Shown: piece after piece, positions 1 to 7,983 of the stretch | Layout: the number at the start of each line of letters is the position of its first letter | Numbering within the stretch: the stretch's first letter is position 1 | NCBI RefSeq assembly: GCF_001273775.1 | Contig: NZ_CP011801.1 | Coordinates: forward strand, 1,838,001-1,902,000 | Length of the DNA stretch: 64,000 nt | Direction: 5' to 3' | Source of the DNA: Nitrospira moscoviensis | GTDB lineage: Bacteria > Nitrospirota > Nitrospiria > Nitrospirales > Nitrospiraceae | The notes under the pieces: generated by a model | Seen by the model: only the letters and a program-made list of their open reading frames with translations | Database searches by the model: none | Told to the model about the DNA's origin: nothing | Position numbers and translations under genes: made by a program

Positions 1-293
1 CCTCCGGAGTCGTTGGGTTTGACGATCTTGGTAATGCGGTCATCCGGATCCAATTCGATGCTTACTTGATCCCCCTGCGCAATGCGGTCGCCCTTCAGCA
101 GATCGGGGTTTTCCACCGGGAGCGTCCACTTCTCGCCCTCCTTCGTGCGGAACGTCACCGTCCGCTCGGCACGATCGATGCCGATGATCGTGCTGCCGTT
201 GAAGTTGGTGGCGGCCTCGCCGGTCTGGACCGCGGCCGCAGCCACGCCGAACGACCAGACAGCGATCACTATGAGTCGCAATAGGTTCATCAT
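1..293 (-). CDS. Secreted small protein of unknown function, 3' end outside window
   Basis: Reading leftward from ATG at 293 (a second ATG follows directly) gives a hydrophobic signal peptide (MMNLLRLIVIAVWSF...AAAAVQTGEA) followed by a compact charged domain with alternating beta-like segments (GSTIIGIDRAERTVTF, EKWTLPV, DRITKIVK). The frame stays open to base 1, so the C-terminus lies outside the window. The pattern resembles short periplasmic beta-barrel domains that recur in Nitrospirota secreted proteins, but I do not recognise the family. Export is supported by the signal peptide; function is unknown. Confidence 0.7.
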   Translation of the reverse strand, partial: MMNLLRLIVIAVWSFGVAAAAVQTGEAATNFNGSTIIGIDRAERTVTFRTKEGEKWTLPVENPDLLKGDRIAQGDQVSIELDPDDRITKIVKPNDSG

Positions 294-604
294 GAAACCT
301 CCGGGCCTGTATGGTGGTAGGGATGAAAGCCGACGAACTTACCGACGATCGCCGCAAATGTTCTGCCAGGAACGTGGAAAGACAAATCGTAACGATTGCG
401 ACCGGTTGACCCGATCGCCGGGACGGGCACGGGCATCTTGTCCCGGCTCCGGCGGACATTCTGTCTTCCCATCGCCGGACGGGTTGACCGAGGCGGCGGC
501 GACTTCCGATAATGCCCTCTCTGAAGGAGCTCTGTGAACATCCGGCGGCGGAAGAGCGCTACCTGAAAGACCTACGGAACAAGCAAGAGGGAAAGGCTGC
601 ATTC

Positions 605-757
605 ATGGACGATCTTGGATGGCTGCTCCTCGTCATCGGCCTCGGCTGGCTGGCGGCCGAATCGGCCCGCCGGTGGTATCGGCGCCGCGTCGCGTCCAGG
701 CTGGCGGACCGGCTGCTCGAAGACGTCGTCAAAGGGAAGGACATGTTTCGGCGGTAG
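605..757 (+). CDS. Small single-pass membrane protein, 50 aa
   Basis: The ORF reads MDDLGWLLLVIGLGWLAAES followed by a basic segment (RRWYRRRVASR) and a charged tail. One hydrophobic helix (about residues 4-18) with arginines after it fits an inner-membrane anchor with the tail in the cytoplasm. The frame is open upstream to an ATG at 512 (81 aa), but that codon has no ribosome site, whereas a GGGAAAGG stretch lies about 10 bases before 605, so I prefer the shorter form. Family unknown; it could be a non-coding open frame. Confidence 0.4.
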   Translation: MDDLGWLLLVIGLGWLAAESARRWYRRRVASRLADRLLEDVVKGKDMFRR

Positions 758-840
758 GCGTCACGACTCCGGCGCCATGATGCCGGGGATATGATGCTCA
801 GACGGCAGGCCGGCGGATGACAGCCGGCGCCGCGTGAATG

Positions 841-1158
841 CTACGGCGTGCTTTCCAGGAGGTCCACGAAGGCTTTCAGTCGCGACGACATCGCGGGCGC
901 CATCCGGATAAATTCCAGTCCGCACCGGTGGTCGGCGACCCACCGCACGGCCGCCAGCTCCACCGCCACCGGCGGCATATCGTTCAGCAGAACCACTTCC
1001 AAGGACACGTACGCGGCCGCCGCCGGGAGCCGTTCGGCGGTCACGGCGCAGCCCTGGGCCGACAGATTGAGGATCGTCGCGCCGTGCCGGTCGTTTCCGA
1101 CGGCGTAGACTGCCGGAAGCTGGACGGCAAAACGCCGGCTTTGGCGAGGTCGCATCAT
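841..1158 (-). CDS. PilZ domain protein (c-di-GMP binding)
   Basis: This 105-residue protein has the two PilZ signatures: an N-terminal RQSRR (RxxxR) about residues 5-9 and NLSAQGCAV, a form of the (D/N)xSxxG motif, about residues 32-40. These bind cyclic di-GMP in the family. It ends with an amphipathic helix and has no signal peptide, so it is cytoplasmic. It lies 4 bases downstream of the PilB/GspE-type ATPase on the same strand, so the two are very likely co-transcribed. That suggests c-di-GMP control of a type IV pilus or type II secretion motor; the coupling is inference. Confidence 0.85.
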   Translation of the reverse strand: MMRPRQSRRFAVQLPAVYAVGNDRHGATILNLSAQGCAVTAERLPAAAAYVSLEVVLLNDMPPVAVELAAVRWVADHRCGLEFIRMAPAMSSRLKAFVDLLESTP

Positions 1159-1162
1159 TCCG

Positions 1163-2914
1163 CTACTGCATCGCCACCGCGCGGACCTGCCGATAGGAGG
1201 TGAGGCCGCGCAGGACCTTCTGGATGCCGTCCTGCAAAAGCGTCACCATTCCCTGGCGCATGGCGACGCCGACGATCTCGGCGGTCTTCGCTTTGGACTG
1301 GATCAGGCTCTTGACCTCGGGCGACCCCACCAGCAGTTCGTGGAGCGGAATGCGGCCCTTGAAGCCCGATCGGTTGCAGAACTCGCAACCTCGTCCCCGA
1401 TAGAACAGGAGGTCGGGCGTGTACGACAGGCCCATCCGGTTCCAGAACGCCGCCCCGTATCCCTGCACCAGTTCCTCGTATTCCTCCCGTGTCGGATGGT
1501 ACGGCTCCTTGCACTGTTCGCAGATCCGCTTGCACAGGCGCTTGGCGACGACGCCCAACATGGCGTCCGCGAAATTAAAGGAATCGCAGCCCATGTCCAG
1601 TAAGCGCGTGATCGTTTCGACGGCGCTGTTGGTGTGCAGCGTGCTCAGTACCAAGTGTCCCGTGAGCGACGCCTCGATGGCGATGTCCGCCGTCTCTTTA
1701 TCCCGCATCTCGCCGATCATGATGACGTCGGGGTCGGCGCGCAGAAAGGCGCGCAGGGCCGCGGAAAAGGTGAAGCCGATCTTCGGATGGACCTGCACCT
1801 GGCGCAACCCGTCCTGAGTGATTTCGATCGGATCTTCCGCCGTCCAAATTTTCCGCTCATCCGTGTTGATATGGCGCAGGAGCGCATGCAGCGTCGTGGT
1901 TTTTCCGGAGCCGGTGGGCCCGACGCACAGGATGATGCCGTGCGGCTTCTCCGCGAGCGCCTTGAGCTGGGCCAGGACGTCGGGGGGAAAGTCCATCGCT
2001 TCCAACGGGATCGGCTCCTTGGCGGTGAGCAGCCGCATCACGACATCTTCGTTGCCGCCGGCCGTCGGCAAGGTGGCGATGCGCAACTCGATTTCGCGGG
2101 CCTGGGCGAGCTTGTAGCGGATCTTTCCATCCTGCGGCTTGCGGCGCTCGGCGATATCGAGATTCGCCATGATCTTGAGCCGCGATACGATCGCGCGGCG
2201 ATAGACGGCCGGAATGCGCATGTAGGTGAAGCAGGTGCCGTCCACCCGGAACCGGACCGCGGTTTCTTTGCGGTCGGAGTAGGGCTCGATGTGCACGTCG
2301 GAGGCGCCCAGGCGATAGGCCTCGGCGATGACCTGGTTCGCCAGGCGGACGATGGCGGAATCGTTCTCGTCGATCTCGCCCTTGTCCGCGTCGGCGGCCC
2401 GTTCGGCGCCCGCCTCATTGACCAACTCGCCGAGGATTTCGCTGATGGAGCCGCCCGCGGCCTGGCCCCGGATCACCACAAAATACTGCTCGATGTCCCG
2501 GCGCAGGGCGACGGAGAAGCGGATCGTGTAGCCGGGGAACGCGCGGCGAATATCCAGGCCTTTTTCGACATCGTGCGGGTCGTTGATGACGATGTCCAGG
2601 ACGGTACCCTGGCGCTTCAGAGGAATCCAGGCGTTTGTCCGGAGATAGTCGAGGCTGAGGTTCTTCAGGAGATCCGGGTCGACGACCGTTCGTTCGTCGT
2701 ACGGCACGTAGGGGCACTGATAGAACTCGCTCAGCGCCGCGCCGAGGTCGGCTTTCGGGACGCAGTACTTGTCGAGCAGAATCGTCTCGAGCTCGACACC
2801 GCGGCTGAACGCCTCTTCCACCGCGGCATCCAGGTCGCTTTGGCTGACGAGCCCCCGGTAGGCCAGGCAGTCCAGCAGGCTGCGTTCCATCGCACGGCGG
2901 AATTTCTTCGGCAT
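1163..2914 (-). CDS. PilB/GspE-family secretion or pilus assembly ATPase
   Basis: A 583-residue traffic ATPase. The N-terminal third is an MshEN/GspE-N domain (SQSDLDAAVEEAF through the DIVINDPHD segment). The C-terminal motor carries Walker A GPTGSGKTTT near residue 330, an Asp box, Walker B and the His box (STLHTN). A four-cysteine zinc module typical of PilB/GspE follows (CKRICEQC then CEFCNRSG). It powers extension of type IV pili or type II pseudopili at the inner membrane. The frame is open to TTG at 3004, but a sigma70-like promoter inside that extension (2974-3001) favours ATG 2914. No strong ribosome site marks any candidate. No other pilus genes are in the window, so PilB and GspE cannot be told apart. 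Confidence 0.9.
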   Translation of the reverse strand: MPKKFRRAMERSLLDCLAYRGLVSQSDLDAAVEEAFSRGVELETILLDKYCVPKADLGAALSEFYQCPYVPYDERTVVDPDLLKNLSLDYLRTNAWIPLKRQGTVLDIVINDPHDVEKGLDIRRAFPGYTIRFSVALRRDIEQYFVVIRGQAAGGSISEILGELVNEAGAERAADADKGEIDENDSAIVRLANQVIAEAYRLGASDVHIEPYSDRKETAVRFRVDGTCFTYMRIPAVYRRAIVSRLKIMANLDIAERRKPQDGKIRYKLAQAREIELRIATLPTAGGNEDVVMRLLTAKEPIPLEAMDFPPDVLAQLKALAEKPHGIILCVGPTGSGKTTTLHALLRHINTDERKIWTAEDPIEITQDGLRQVQVHPKIGFTFSAALRAFLRADPDVIMIGEMRDKETADIAIEASLTGHLVLSTLHTNSAVETITRLLDMGCDSFNFADAMLGVVAKRLCKRICEQCKEPYHPTREEYEELVQGYGAAFWNRMGLSYTPDLLFYRGRGCEFCNRSGFKGRIPLHELLVGSPEVKSLIQSKAKTAEIVGVAMRQGMVTLLQDGIQKVLRGLTSYRQVRAVAMQ

Positions 2915-2973
2915 GGGATCGAGGTGACGGGCTGATAATCGGTACGCGGCCGTACCGGGGCGCAACGGAGGAA

Positions 2974-3001
2974 ATTGTAACTTATCCGACACCATCCGCA
3001 A
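2974..3001 (-). promoter_or_regulatory. Candidate sigma70 promoter for the PilB/GspE-PilZ operon
   Basis: On the minus strand TTGCGG (2996-3001) is separated by 16 bases from TACAAT (2974-2979), a five-of-six match to TATAAT. Transcription would begin near 2967, about 50 bases before the ATG at 2914. Prediction by eye only. Confidence 0.4.
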
Positions 3002-3114
3002 CAAAAACGGCCAATCGCAGATCGCGATGGAGGCGCCGGAAGTGTGGAAGCCGTACCGTGAGGCAGTCCAGACGACTCACGAGCACCTCGTCCGAGGCTC
3101 TTCGACGCTCGTGG

Positions 3115-4005
3115 TCACGGCTTGCGCACCAGCCGGCCGAGCGTCCCGCCGGCCGCCAGCCGGGCGAACTGCCGCTGCATCGACTGGACCCGCGCGAGAT
3201 AGGCCCTCGCGTCGTGGTCGCCGCAGCGCTCGCGGGGAAGCAGGCGGAAGCCGCGTCGGGCAAAGGCCTGTCCGGCCCCGGCACCGCACAGATGGATGAC
3301 CGCGGCCAGGTCCTGTTTCTGATGCAACGTCGCCGCAGTCAGACGATGATCGGCGAGCGCGCGAGCCACCCGCCGGTCCAGATAGGCGGCCGTCATTTCG
3401 ATGGCGTGGGTGGGGAGTACGCGGAGGTAGAGGCTGTTGAACCAGCAGGAGCGCAGGTCGTGCCACGGTCCGTCCTCGACGACCGCATGGTCGTGAATGC
3501 AGAACCGCTTCGCTTCCTGGAACGTCCCGTCCGTCATCTGAAACATCCCCACGGCGCTCGACGCCGGCCGATAGACTTCGAAGGGATTCCACGCCGGCCG
3601 CCAGCGCCAATAGGTATGCGCCACCGGATTGCCTGCGCCTTCCACCTGTGCCAGCGAGGCCAACAATTCGGGCGTGATGACCGCGGTCGAATGTTCCCGA
3701 AAGAGCGCGCCGTACTCACGCCACGTGTCGGCCAAGCTCTTGTCGAGCGCAGTGTCCAACGGAAAGAGGACTTCGGCCGGTTTGTTGGCGGCGTGATAGA
3801 CCCAATTGACGGTGAGCCAGAGCGCGACGGCCAGCGCCGCGCCGACGACGAGGCGAAGCGCCGGCGGCGACTTCCACCACGCACGGAGAAAGAGGCGCAG
3901 CTCGCGCCAACGCCGGCGCGCGAAGCGATAGAGGGATTTGTAGAGCCGGCGGCCGGACCGGCGGCGCCGAGCGCGGCGATTCCGACGAGTCGAGCGAGGC
4001 GGCAT
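3115..4005 (-). CDS. Membrane-anchored lytic transglycosylase (SLT domain)
   Basis: The 296-residue product starts with a very basic region, then one membrane helix (LRLVVGAALAVALWLTVNWV, about residues 51-70), then a lysozyme-like domain. LASLAQVEGAGNP contains the expected catalytic Glu, and SSAVGMFQMTDGTF is the Gly-x-x-Gln motif of soluble-lytic-transglycosylase folds. Family members cleave the MurNAc-GlcNAc bond of peptidoglycan, giving anhydro products, in the periplasm. The next gene towards lower coordinates encodes an envelope secretion ATPase, which may be coincidental. The unusually long Arg-rich N-terminus lies on the cytoplasmic side of the anchor. Confidence 0.85.
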   Translation of the reverse strand: MPPRSTRRNRRARRRRSGRRLYKSLYRFARRRWRELRLFLRAWWKSPPALRLVVGAALAVALWLTVNWVYHAANKPAEVLFPLDTALDKSLADTWREYGALFREHSTAVITPELLASLAQVEGAGNPVAHTYWRWRPAWNPFEVYRPASSAVGMFQMTDGTFQEAKRFCIHDHAVVEDGPWHDLRSCWFNSLYLRVLPTHAIEMTAAYLDRRVARALADHRLTAATLHQKQDLAAVIHLCGAGAGQAFARRGFRLLPRERCGDHDARAYLARVQSMQRQFARLAAGGTLGRLVRKP

Positions 4006-4034
4006 GGGGGAAGAGTAGCAGAAAAAGAGCGCGC

Positions 4035-4230
4035 CTAGCCCGCATTATTCATGACGGTTCGTCGCGAAATCGCGGAGCCGCGTCGCGAGACCGGCGCGCG
4101 GAGCCCTGAGGACCCGACGCGTACTCGTGCAGTACGTGGAGGATCTGAGGGGCGAGCCCGCCGGCCGAAGGCTCGTCGCAGCAGCGGATCGGCGATTGCA
4201 GCAGAAGCGCTCATGAATAATGCGGGCTAG
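4035..4230. mobile_element. 196-bp MITE-like element with perfect 20-bp terminal inverted repeats
   Basis: 4035-4054 and 4211-4230 are perfect reverse complements of each other (core CCCGCATTATTCATGA, outermost bases CTAG). The interior of about 156 bp has no ORF and is GC-rich with further short palindromes. CTAG at both outer ends may be a palindromic 4-bp target duplication. The structure is that of a miniature inverted-repeat transposable element mobilised by a transposase elsewhere. I saw no second copy or matching transposase in this window. It sits between two minus-strand genes and interrupts neither. Confidence 0.75.
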
Positions 4231-4281
4231 TCCAGTGGCTCTCCAACACCACGATGGAGCTCAAGAACCCGTCCCATCCGT

Positions 4282-5013
4282 CTACGTCTTGGCATGGTGC
4301 CGAGCCAGTGCGTTCAACGCACGGACATAGTCGTCCGTGGCTTTCATCGCCTGGGCCAAGCAGGCGCAGGCCGCCCGTGCCAGCCCGCCGTGATCGGTAA
4401 TCGTGATGGTATTGTAGGTCTTGTGCACCAGACCCCGATCCTGGAAGTCTTCGAGCGCCTCGGCGGCCGCCGCCCGCGGCACGCCCGCTTGCGCGGCGAG
4501 AAACTCCGTGGTGAAGGGGAACGTTGCAAGGCCGGTGCGGTGCCAGTGCGCCTTGAGCCATCGCGCCAAACGCTGAGGCGTGGAATGGAATTGACTGCAG
4601 CCCACGGAGACCACGGCATGGTGCATCAAGAGCAAGTTGTACCGTTTGAGCGCCGCGTGAAGATAGGGCAGCAGCGGAAGACCGTCCATCACCACGGCAG
4701 TCTGAAGGCGAACGGCCCTCCCGCCGATTTGGATCATGGCCATACAGGGAGACCGATCGCTTCCTTGGACCACTGAGGCCCCGGTACAGCCCTCTTTTCC
4801 CGTCACGGAAACTTCGACGATATGCTGTTCGTCGCGCATGTCCGTGACGCTGATCGCCGCATCGACGGGAAAGTGCAGGAAGCGGATGGGCTGCTCCATT
4901 TCATCGATGACCTCCCCCAAATGGACTTCCCGAAGCTCACAGGCGCCGATGATCTGCTCGCGTTCGACCGCAGGCAGACCGGCGAGGATCAGATTGGTCG
5001 AGAACGCATCCAT
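4282..5013 (-). CDS. CRP/FNR-family transcriptional regulator
   Basis: 243 residues with an N-terminal cyclic-nucleotide-binding-like beta roll (residues 10-120) and a C-terminal winged helix (TEFLAAQAGVPRAAAAEALED, about residues 165-190). ATG 5013 follows GGAGG at ideal spacing, so the upstream open frame to 5055 is discarded. The effector pocket lacks the canonical cAMP-binding Arg-Ser pair, and there is no FNR-type cysteine cluster. It therefore belongs to the broad group of Crp-like regulators with unknown ligand, seen often in Nitrospirota and acidobacteria. No operator or obvious regulon is visible nearby. Confidence 0.85.
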   Translation of the reverse strand: MDAFSTNLILAGLPAVEREQIIGACELREVHLGEVIDEMEQPIRFLHFPVDAAISVTDMRDEQHIVEVSVTGKEGCTGASVVQGSDRSPCMAMIQIGGRAVRLQTAVVMDGLPLLPYLHAALKRYNLLLMHHAVVSVGCSQFHSTPQRLARWLKAHWHRTGLATFPFTTEFLAAQAGVPRAAAAEALEDFQDRGLVHKTYNTITITDHGGLARAACACLAQAMKATDDYVRALNALARHHAKT

Positions 5014-5134
5014 AGTCCTCCATCCACGATGGCCAACCTCCGAAGGGGCGGCCACAAGGAAGGCCCCTGGCAGACCGCCGAATGGTACGTGGCGGACGGG
5101 TGTGGAAATACGGGACCGGGTCAGTCGGATCGAG

Positions 5135-5884
5135 TCAATGGACCGGCGGCTCGTGCGCCCAGATCTGTTCCGTCTCCTGCTCGAACGGATAGACGTGGAG
5201 CATCCAGCCGAAGACTTGCGGGTAGAAGCGCCCGCCGGCGCGGTCGCACTCCGCTTCCGTCGCGATGGAGCCTTTGAAGCCGAAGCGGGTCCAATCGACG
5301 TGGGTGCGGTCCGCTTTGCGCGGCGGAAAGCAGAGGTTCACATGGGCATGCCAGCGCGCCACGCTGAGCGGCACACGTTCGTCGAGCGTCTGCTCGCTGT
5401 ACCCTTTCGGCGCCGTATACATGGCTCCCAGTAATTCGTAGCCGCCGCCGGTTTTCCGATAAAGCAGCGAGGTCGGCGCAGCGGGATCGAACCCGAAGGC
5501 GGCTTTGAAGCCGTTCCATTTCCGGGTGAAGTGATAGTGCGGCTGCCGGACGTCCGGCAGGAACGGCTCAAATCCCTCCGCAATCGCCACCCGATAGTCC
5601 CGATACTTCCCCAACGCTCCTCGCAACGCCGCGACGACGGCATCCGCCCGCCGCCGATCCTCCGCCGTCGCCAGCCGAGCCTGTGTCCACTTCATATGCA
5701 GGTCATGGTGATGATGCGACCCCGCCATCGCCTCGACGGCGTCTCCTTCATGATGATGCTCCGCCTCCGCCGGCGGCTCAGGCTGCGCATGCATGCCGGA
5801 ACGGGCACAGCCGAGGGAAAGGAGCAAGAGGATGAGGGCCAGTGAACGGGTCAGGGAAGCGAGTATTTGCCGGGCGGGGATCAT
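5135..5884 (-). CDS. Histidine-rich lipoprotein of unknown function
   Basis: From ATG 5884 the 249-residue protein has a lipoprotein signal (LALILLLLSLGC, lipobox LSLGC). A His-rich linker with two clusters (HHHEGD and SHHHHDLHMKW) follows, as in metal-binding secreted proteins. The rest is a well-conserved-looking globular domain rich in Trp, Tyr and His (YHFTRKWNGF, RWHAHVNLCFPP, GRFYPQVFGWMLHVYPF). Export and lipid anchoring are well supported; metal binding is inferred from the His clusters. I do not recognise the C-terminal domain. An in-frame extension to 6046 precedes the signal and lacks support. Confidence 0.8.
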   Translation of the reverse strand: MIPARQILASLTRSLALILLLLSLGCARSGMHAQPEPPAEAEHHHEGDAVEAMAGSHHHHDLHMKWTQARLATAEDRRRADAVVAALRGALGKYRDYRVAIAEGFEPFLPDVRQPHYHFTRKWNGFKAAFGFDPAAPTSLLYRKTGGGYELLGAMYTAPKGYSEQTLDERVPLSVARWHAHVNLCFPPRKADRTHVDWTRFGFKGSIATEAECDRAGGRFYPQVFGWMLHVYPFEQETEQIWAHEPPVH

Positions 5885-5943
5885 GAATGACGGAGGCACG
5901 TTACTGCGGCGCGGGGAGGGAGTCAACGGCGTTGATCGGTCGC

Positions 5944-6801
5944 TCAGTACAGCACGGAAGGGAGAAAGGCGCCGGCGGGTTTTTGGTAGAGGCCGCGGCT
6001 CATCAGCGTCATGGGCTGCACCACGCGGAGCCCCTGGGCGAGACACCAGCGGAGCAACTCGGCATTTCGCGTCGGAAGCAGGAAGCCGGGACCGGTGAAC
6101 GCCGGTGCGGCGCCGATCAGCGCCTTCAGATCATCATTGGTCCGGCCCACCGCGTGGGCGAAGTAGCCGAGGTTCGTCGCATAGCCCGTGATCGCCCCGT
6201 CATGCTCCACCACCGTCGCGGTCCCGTCCGCGATCGCCTGCGCCACCTCGCCATGCCGGTCGTGGCCATGCACATTGGTACATAGTGCATCGCACGCGGC
6301 GAGATCTTCGGCGGTTGCCTTCCGCACGCGGTAGCCCGGCAGCGCCAGCCGGAGCGGCGGCCCCTGCAGCACGGTCAGCGGTTCCCGCGCCTGAAAGTCG
6401 AGCTTGGTATACACGGACAGGGATCGGTTGTGATACGCCGCCTGCACGAGCCGCACGCCGACCTGCCGCCGGCTGTGCGCCCGCTCCAACACGCGCTCCA
6501 TCAACCGCCGCCCGATTGAGCCGTTCTGCGCAGCCGGCGCCACGGTGATCGGTCCCACACCGCCGATCGTATCGCCCTCCCAGAGGAAGTTGCTCCCCAC
6601 CACGCGCCCATCCACTTCCGCGACGGCCGAGTACACATCCGGCCGCGAAAAGATCATCATGTAGAGACCGACAGCGACTTCGGGGGAGGGGAAGTCCGGG
6701 GGAAAGTTATGCTGTTCGGCGATCGCCTTGAACGCCTCGTAGCAAATGATGCCGCACGCCGAAGCGTCGGCTGTTGTGCCGGGTCGGAAAATGATGTCCA
6801 T
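5944..6801 (-). CDS. GNAT-family acetyltransferase with two GNAT-like halves
   Basis: 285 residues. The N-terminal half (1-140) is a recognisable GNAT fold: an acceptor-side region, strand VDGRVVGSNFLWEGD, and an acetyl-CoA loop AQNGSIGRRLMERVLE. The second half (from RLALPGYRVRKATAEDLAACD) begins like another GNAT domain but with a degenerate CoA loop. Such proteins acetylate small molecules or protein amines in the cytosol; the substrate is unknown. A broken copy of the same gene lies 4 kb away at 10745-10907 on the same strand, on the far side of the restriction-modification pair. The 287 bases upstream (6802-7088) hold no gene that I can see. Confidence 0.85.
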   Translation of the reverse strand: MDIIFRPGTTADASACGIICYEAFKAIAEQHNFPPDFPSPEVAVGLYMMIFSRPDVYSAVAEVDGRVVGSNFLWEGDTIGGVGPITVAPAAQNGSIGRRLMERVLERAHSRRQVGVRLVQAAYHNRSLSVYTKLDFQAREPLTVLQGPPLRLALPGYRVRKATAEDLAACDALCTNVHGHDRHGEVAQAIADGTATVVEHDGAITGYATNLGYFAHAVGRTNDDLKALIGAAPAFTGPGFLLPTRNAELLRWCLAQGLRVVQPMTLMSRGLYQKPAGAFLPSVLY

Positions 6802-7088
6802 GTGACGCTCCCGGGAGAACTTAATGCCGTGGAGGGACGGCAGTCAATGGAGCGGGAAAGGATTGTTGAAACGCAAGACTGGGGGGCGTCACCGGATCTC
6901 GCTAGCCGCACGCATTACTTCCAAGTCGTACCGTCCACCTCGTGATAGGAGTCGGCTCTCGGCGACGTGCGCGGCATTATCGCCTACCTTCGAAAAACAT
7001 AACCGCGACACAGAAGGGTCCCGGAATGAGCTGGCTCGGGCTTAATGATTCGCGAGGCGCATCTGCGGCGTGAGGCCGCGGCCGGACG

Positions 7089-7478
7089 CTACAGCCCGGG
7101 CGGGTCTTCGCGGTCTTCTCCCGTGAGCATCCCGACTTCCTTCGCTTCCATGTCGGTCATTTCGGTCAAGATGCCCAGCAGCACTTGCCGGCGCTGCTGG
7201 ACAGCGGTCTTCGGCAAATCCCGCGCCATCGGTTCCTGCGCCGATGTGGGCAGGTTCACGAGCGCTTCCGCTTCGGCCAGCGTCGCATACTTGTAGGCTT
7301 CCACGTACCGGTGACTGTCTCCGTACAGGCGCACGAGCAAGGCTTCCGTCTCGCTGTCGAAAGCCAATAACATGGGCTGGACCGGCGCACGGTGATCCAA
7401 CGCCGCCAGCTTCTCGATCTGCGCCTTCAGCTCGTCGCTCCGCATGCGGGGTGAAAATGACGCGTTCGTGTTCGGCAT
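7089..7478 (-). CDS. Conserved-looking hypothetical protein, 129 aa
   Basis: ATG 7478 follows AAAGGAG at good spacing. The protein is soluble and mostly helical (SDELKAQIEKLAALD, TEALLVRLYGDSHRYVEAYK, AEAEALVNLP) with no signal peptide or motif that I recognise. Codon use matches the high-GC neighbours, supporting a real gene. It is the last host-like gene before the accessory island. No function is proposed. Confidence 0.65.
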   Translation of the reverse strand: MPNTNASFSPRMRSDELKAQIEKLAALDHRAPVQPMLLAFDSETEALLVRLYGDSHRYVEAYKYATLAEAEALVNLPTSAQEPMARDLPKTAVQQRRQVLLGILTEMTDMEAKEVGMLTGEDREDPPGL

Positions 7479-7604
7479 GGCCGCACTCCTTTCTGTGTCC
7501 GCACCGTCTCACACGATGGTCGTTCATCCTCTCTGACGCGCGTCAGGGAGAGGACTAGGAAATGCCCGAGGGCGAGCCGGCACCGGTGACCCAACCCGAC
7601 TTGA

Positions 7605-7709
7605 AACTATCTGTCCTCTCTGTTGGGCGTGAAGGTAGATCTGGTAATGAGGGACAGTCTCAAGCCGTTGATCGACCGACGGATTCTCAGCGAAGTGGTC
7701 GGTCTGTGA
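7605..7709 (+). pseudogene. Remnant of MNT-family (MntA-like) nucleotidyltransferase antitoxin
   Basis: One frame, open from 7605, encodes LSSLLGVKVDLVMRDSLKPL followed by IDRRILSEVVGL and a stop at 7709. This closely matches the conserved C-terminal end of minimal nucleotidyltransferases of the MNT/HEPN toxin-antitoxin systems (usually ending in VDLV...LKP...I..EA/VVYV). The catalytic N-terminal part with the GSxxxG and Asp motifs is absent; a stop lies immediately upstream at 7602. The stop overlaps a GTG of the HepT-like remnant (GTGA), the arrangement expected for this gene pair. Confidence 0.6.
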
Positions 7710-7974
7710 CGCGCAAGCGAGAGTTTCTAGATTACCTCTCCAATATCCAAGATGCCGCCCAAATATCTCACAGTTCATTGCAGGCATGACGTGGGCCGAC
7801 TTCGCGCAGGACCAGAAGACCCTCTACGCTGTCGTTAGAGCCTTCGAGATCATCGGAGATGCATCCACGCGCTTCTTCGTGTCCGGTACATTCCAAAGAC
7901 CAACTGCTGTAGAACCGCCACTGCCGGCGTGCGAATCGCCAGTGCGGCGTTCCGGGAAGCGTTTCCTGCTGTGA
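7706..7974 (+). pseudogene. Frameshifted HEPN toxin (HepT-like)
   Basis: GTG 7706 starts TRKREFLDYLSNIQDAAQIS and stops at 7789. A second frame starting at 7786 continues with MTWADFAQDQKTLYAVVRAF and EIIGDAST, then drifts into unrelated sequence. Together these match the first two thirds of HepT/DUF86 HEPN toxins. The RNase motif that normally follows (RxxxxH near the C-terminus) is missing. At least one frameshift and a lost tail make it inactive. It pairs with the antitoxin remnant just upstream. The sequence is less GC-rich than the flanking core genes. Confidence 0.65.
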
Positions 7975-7983
7975 TCCTTTGGC

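Noticed and set aside
5700..5780. Possible tandem repeat in the His-rich lipoprotein gene
   Set aside because: The CAT/GAT-rich tract encodes His clusters of irregular length and is not a tandem DNA repeat.
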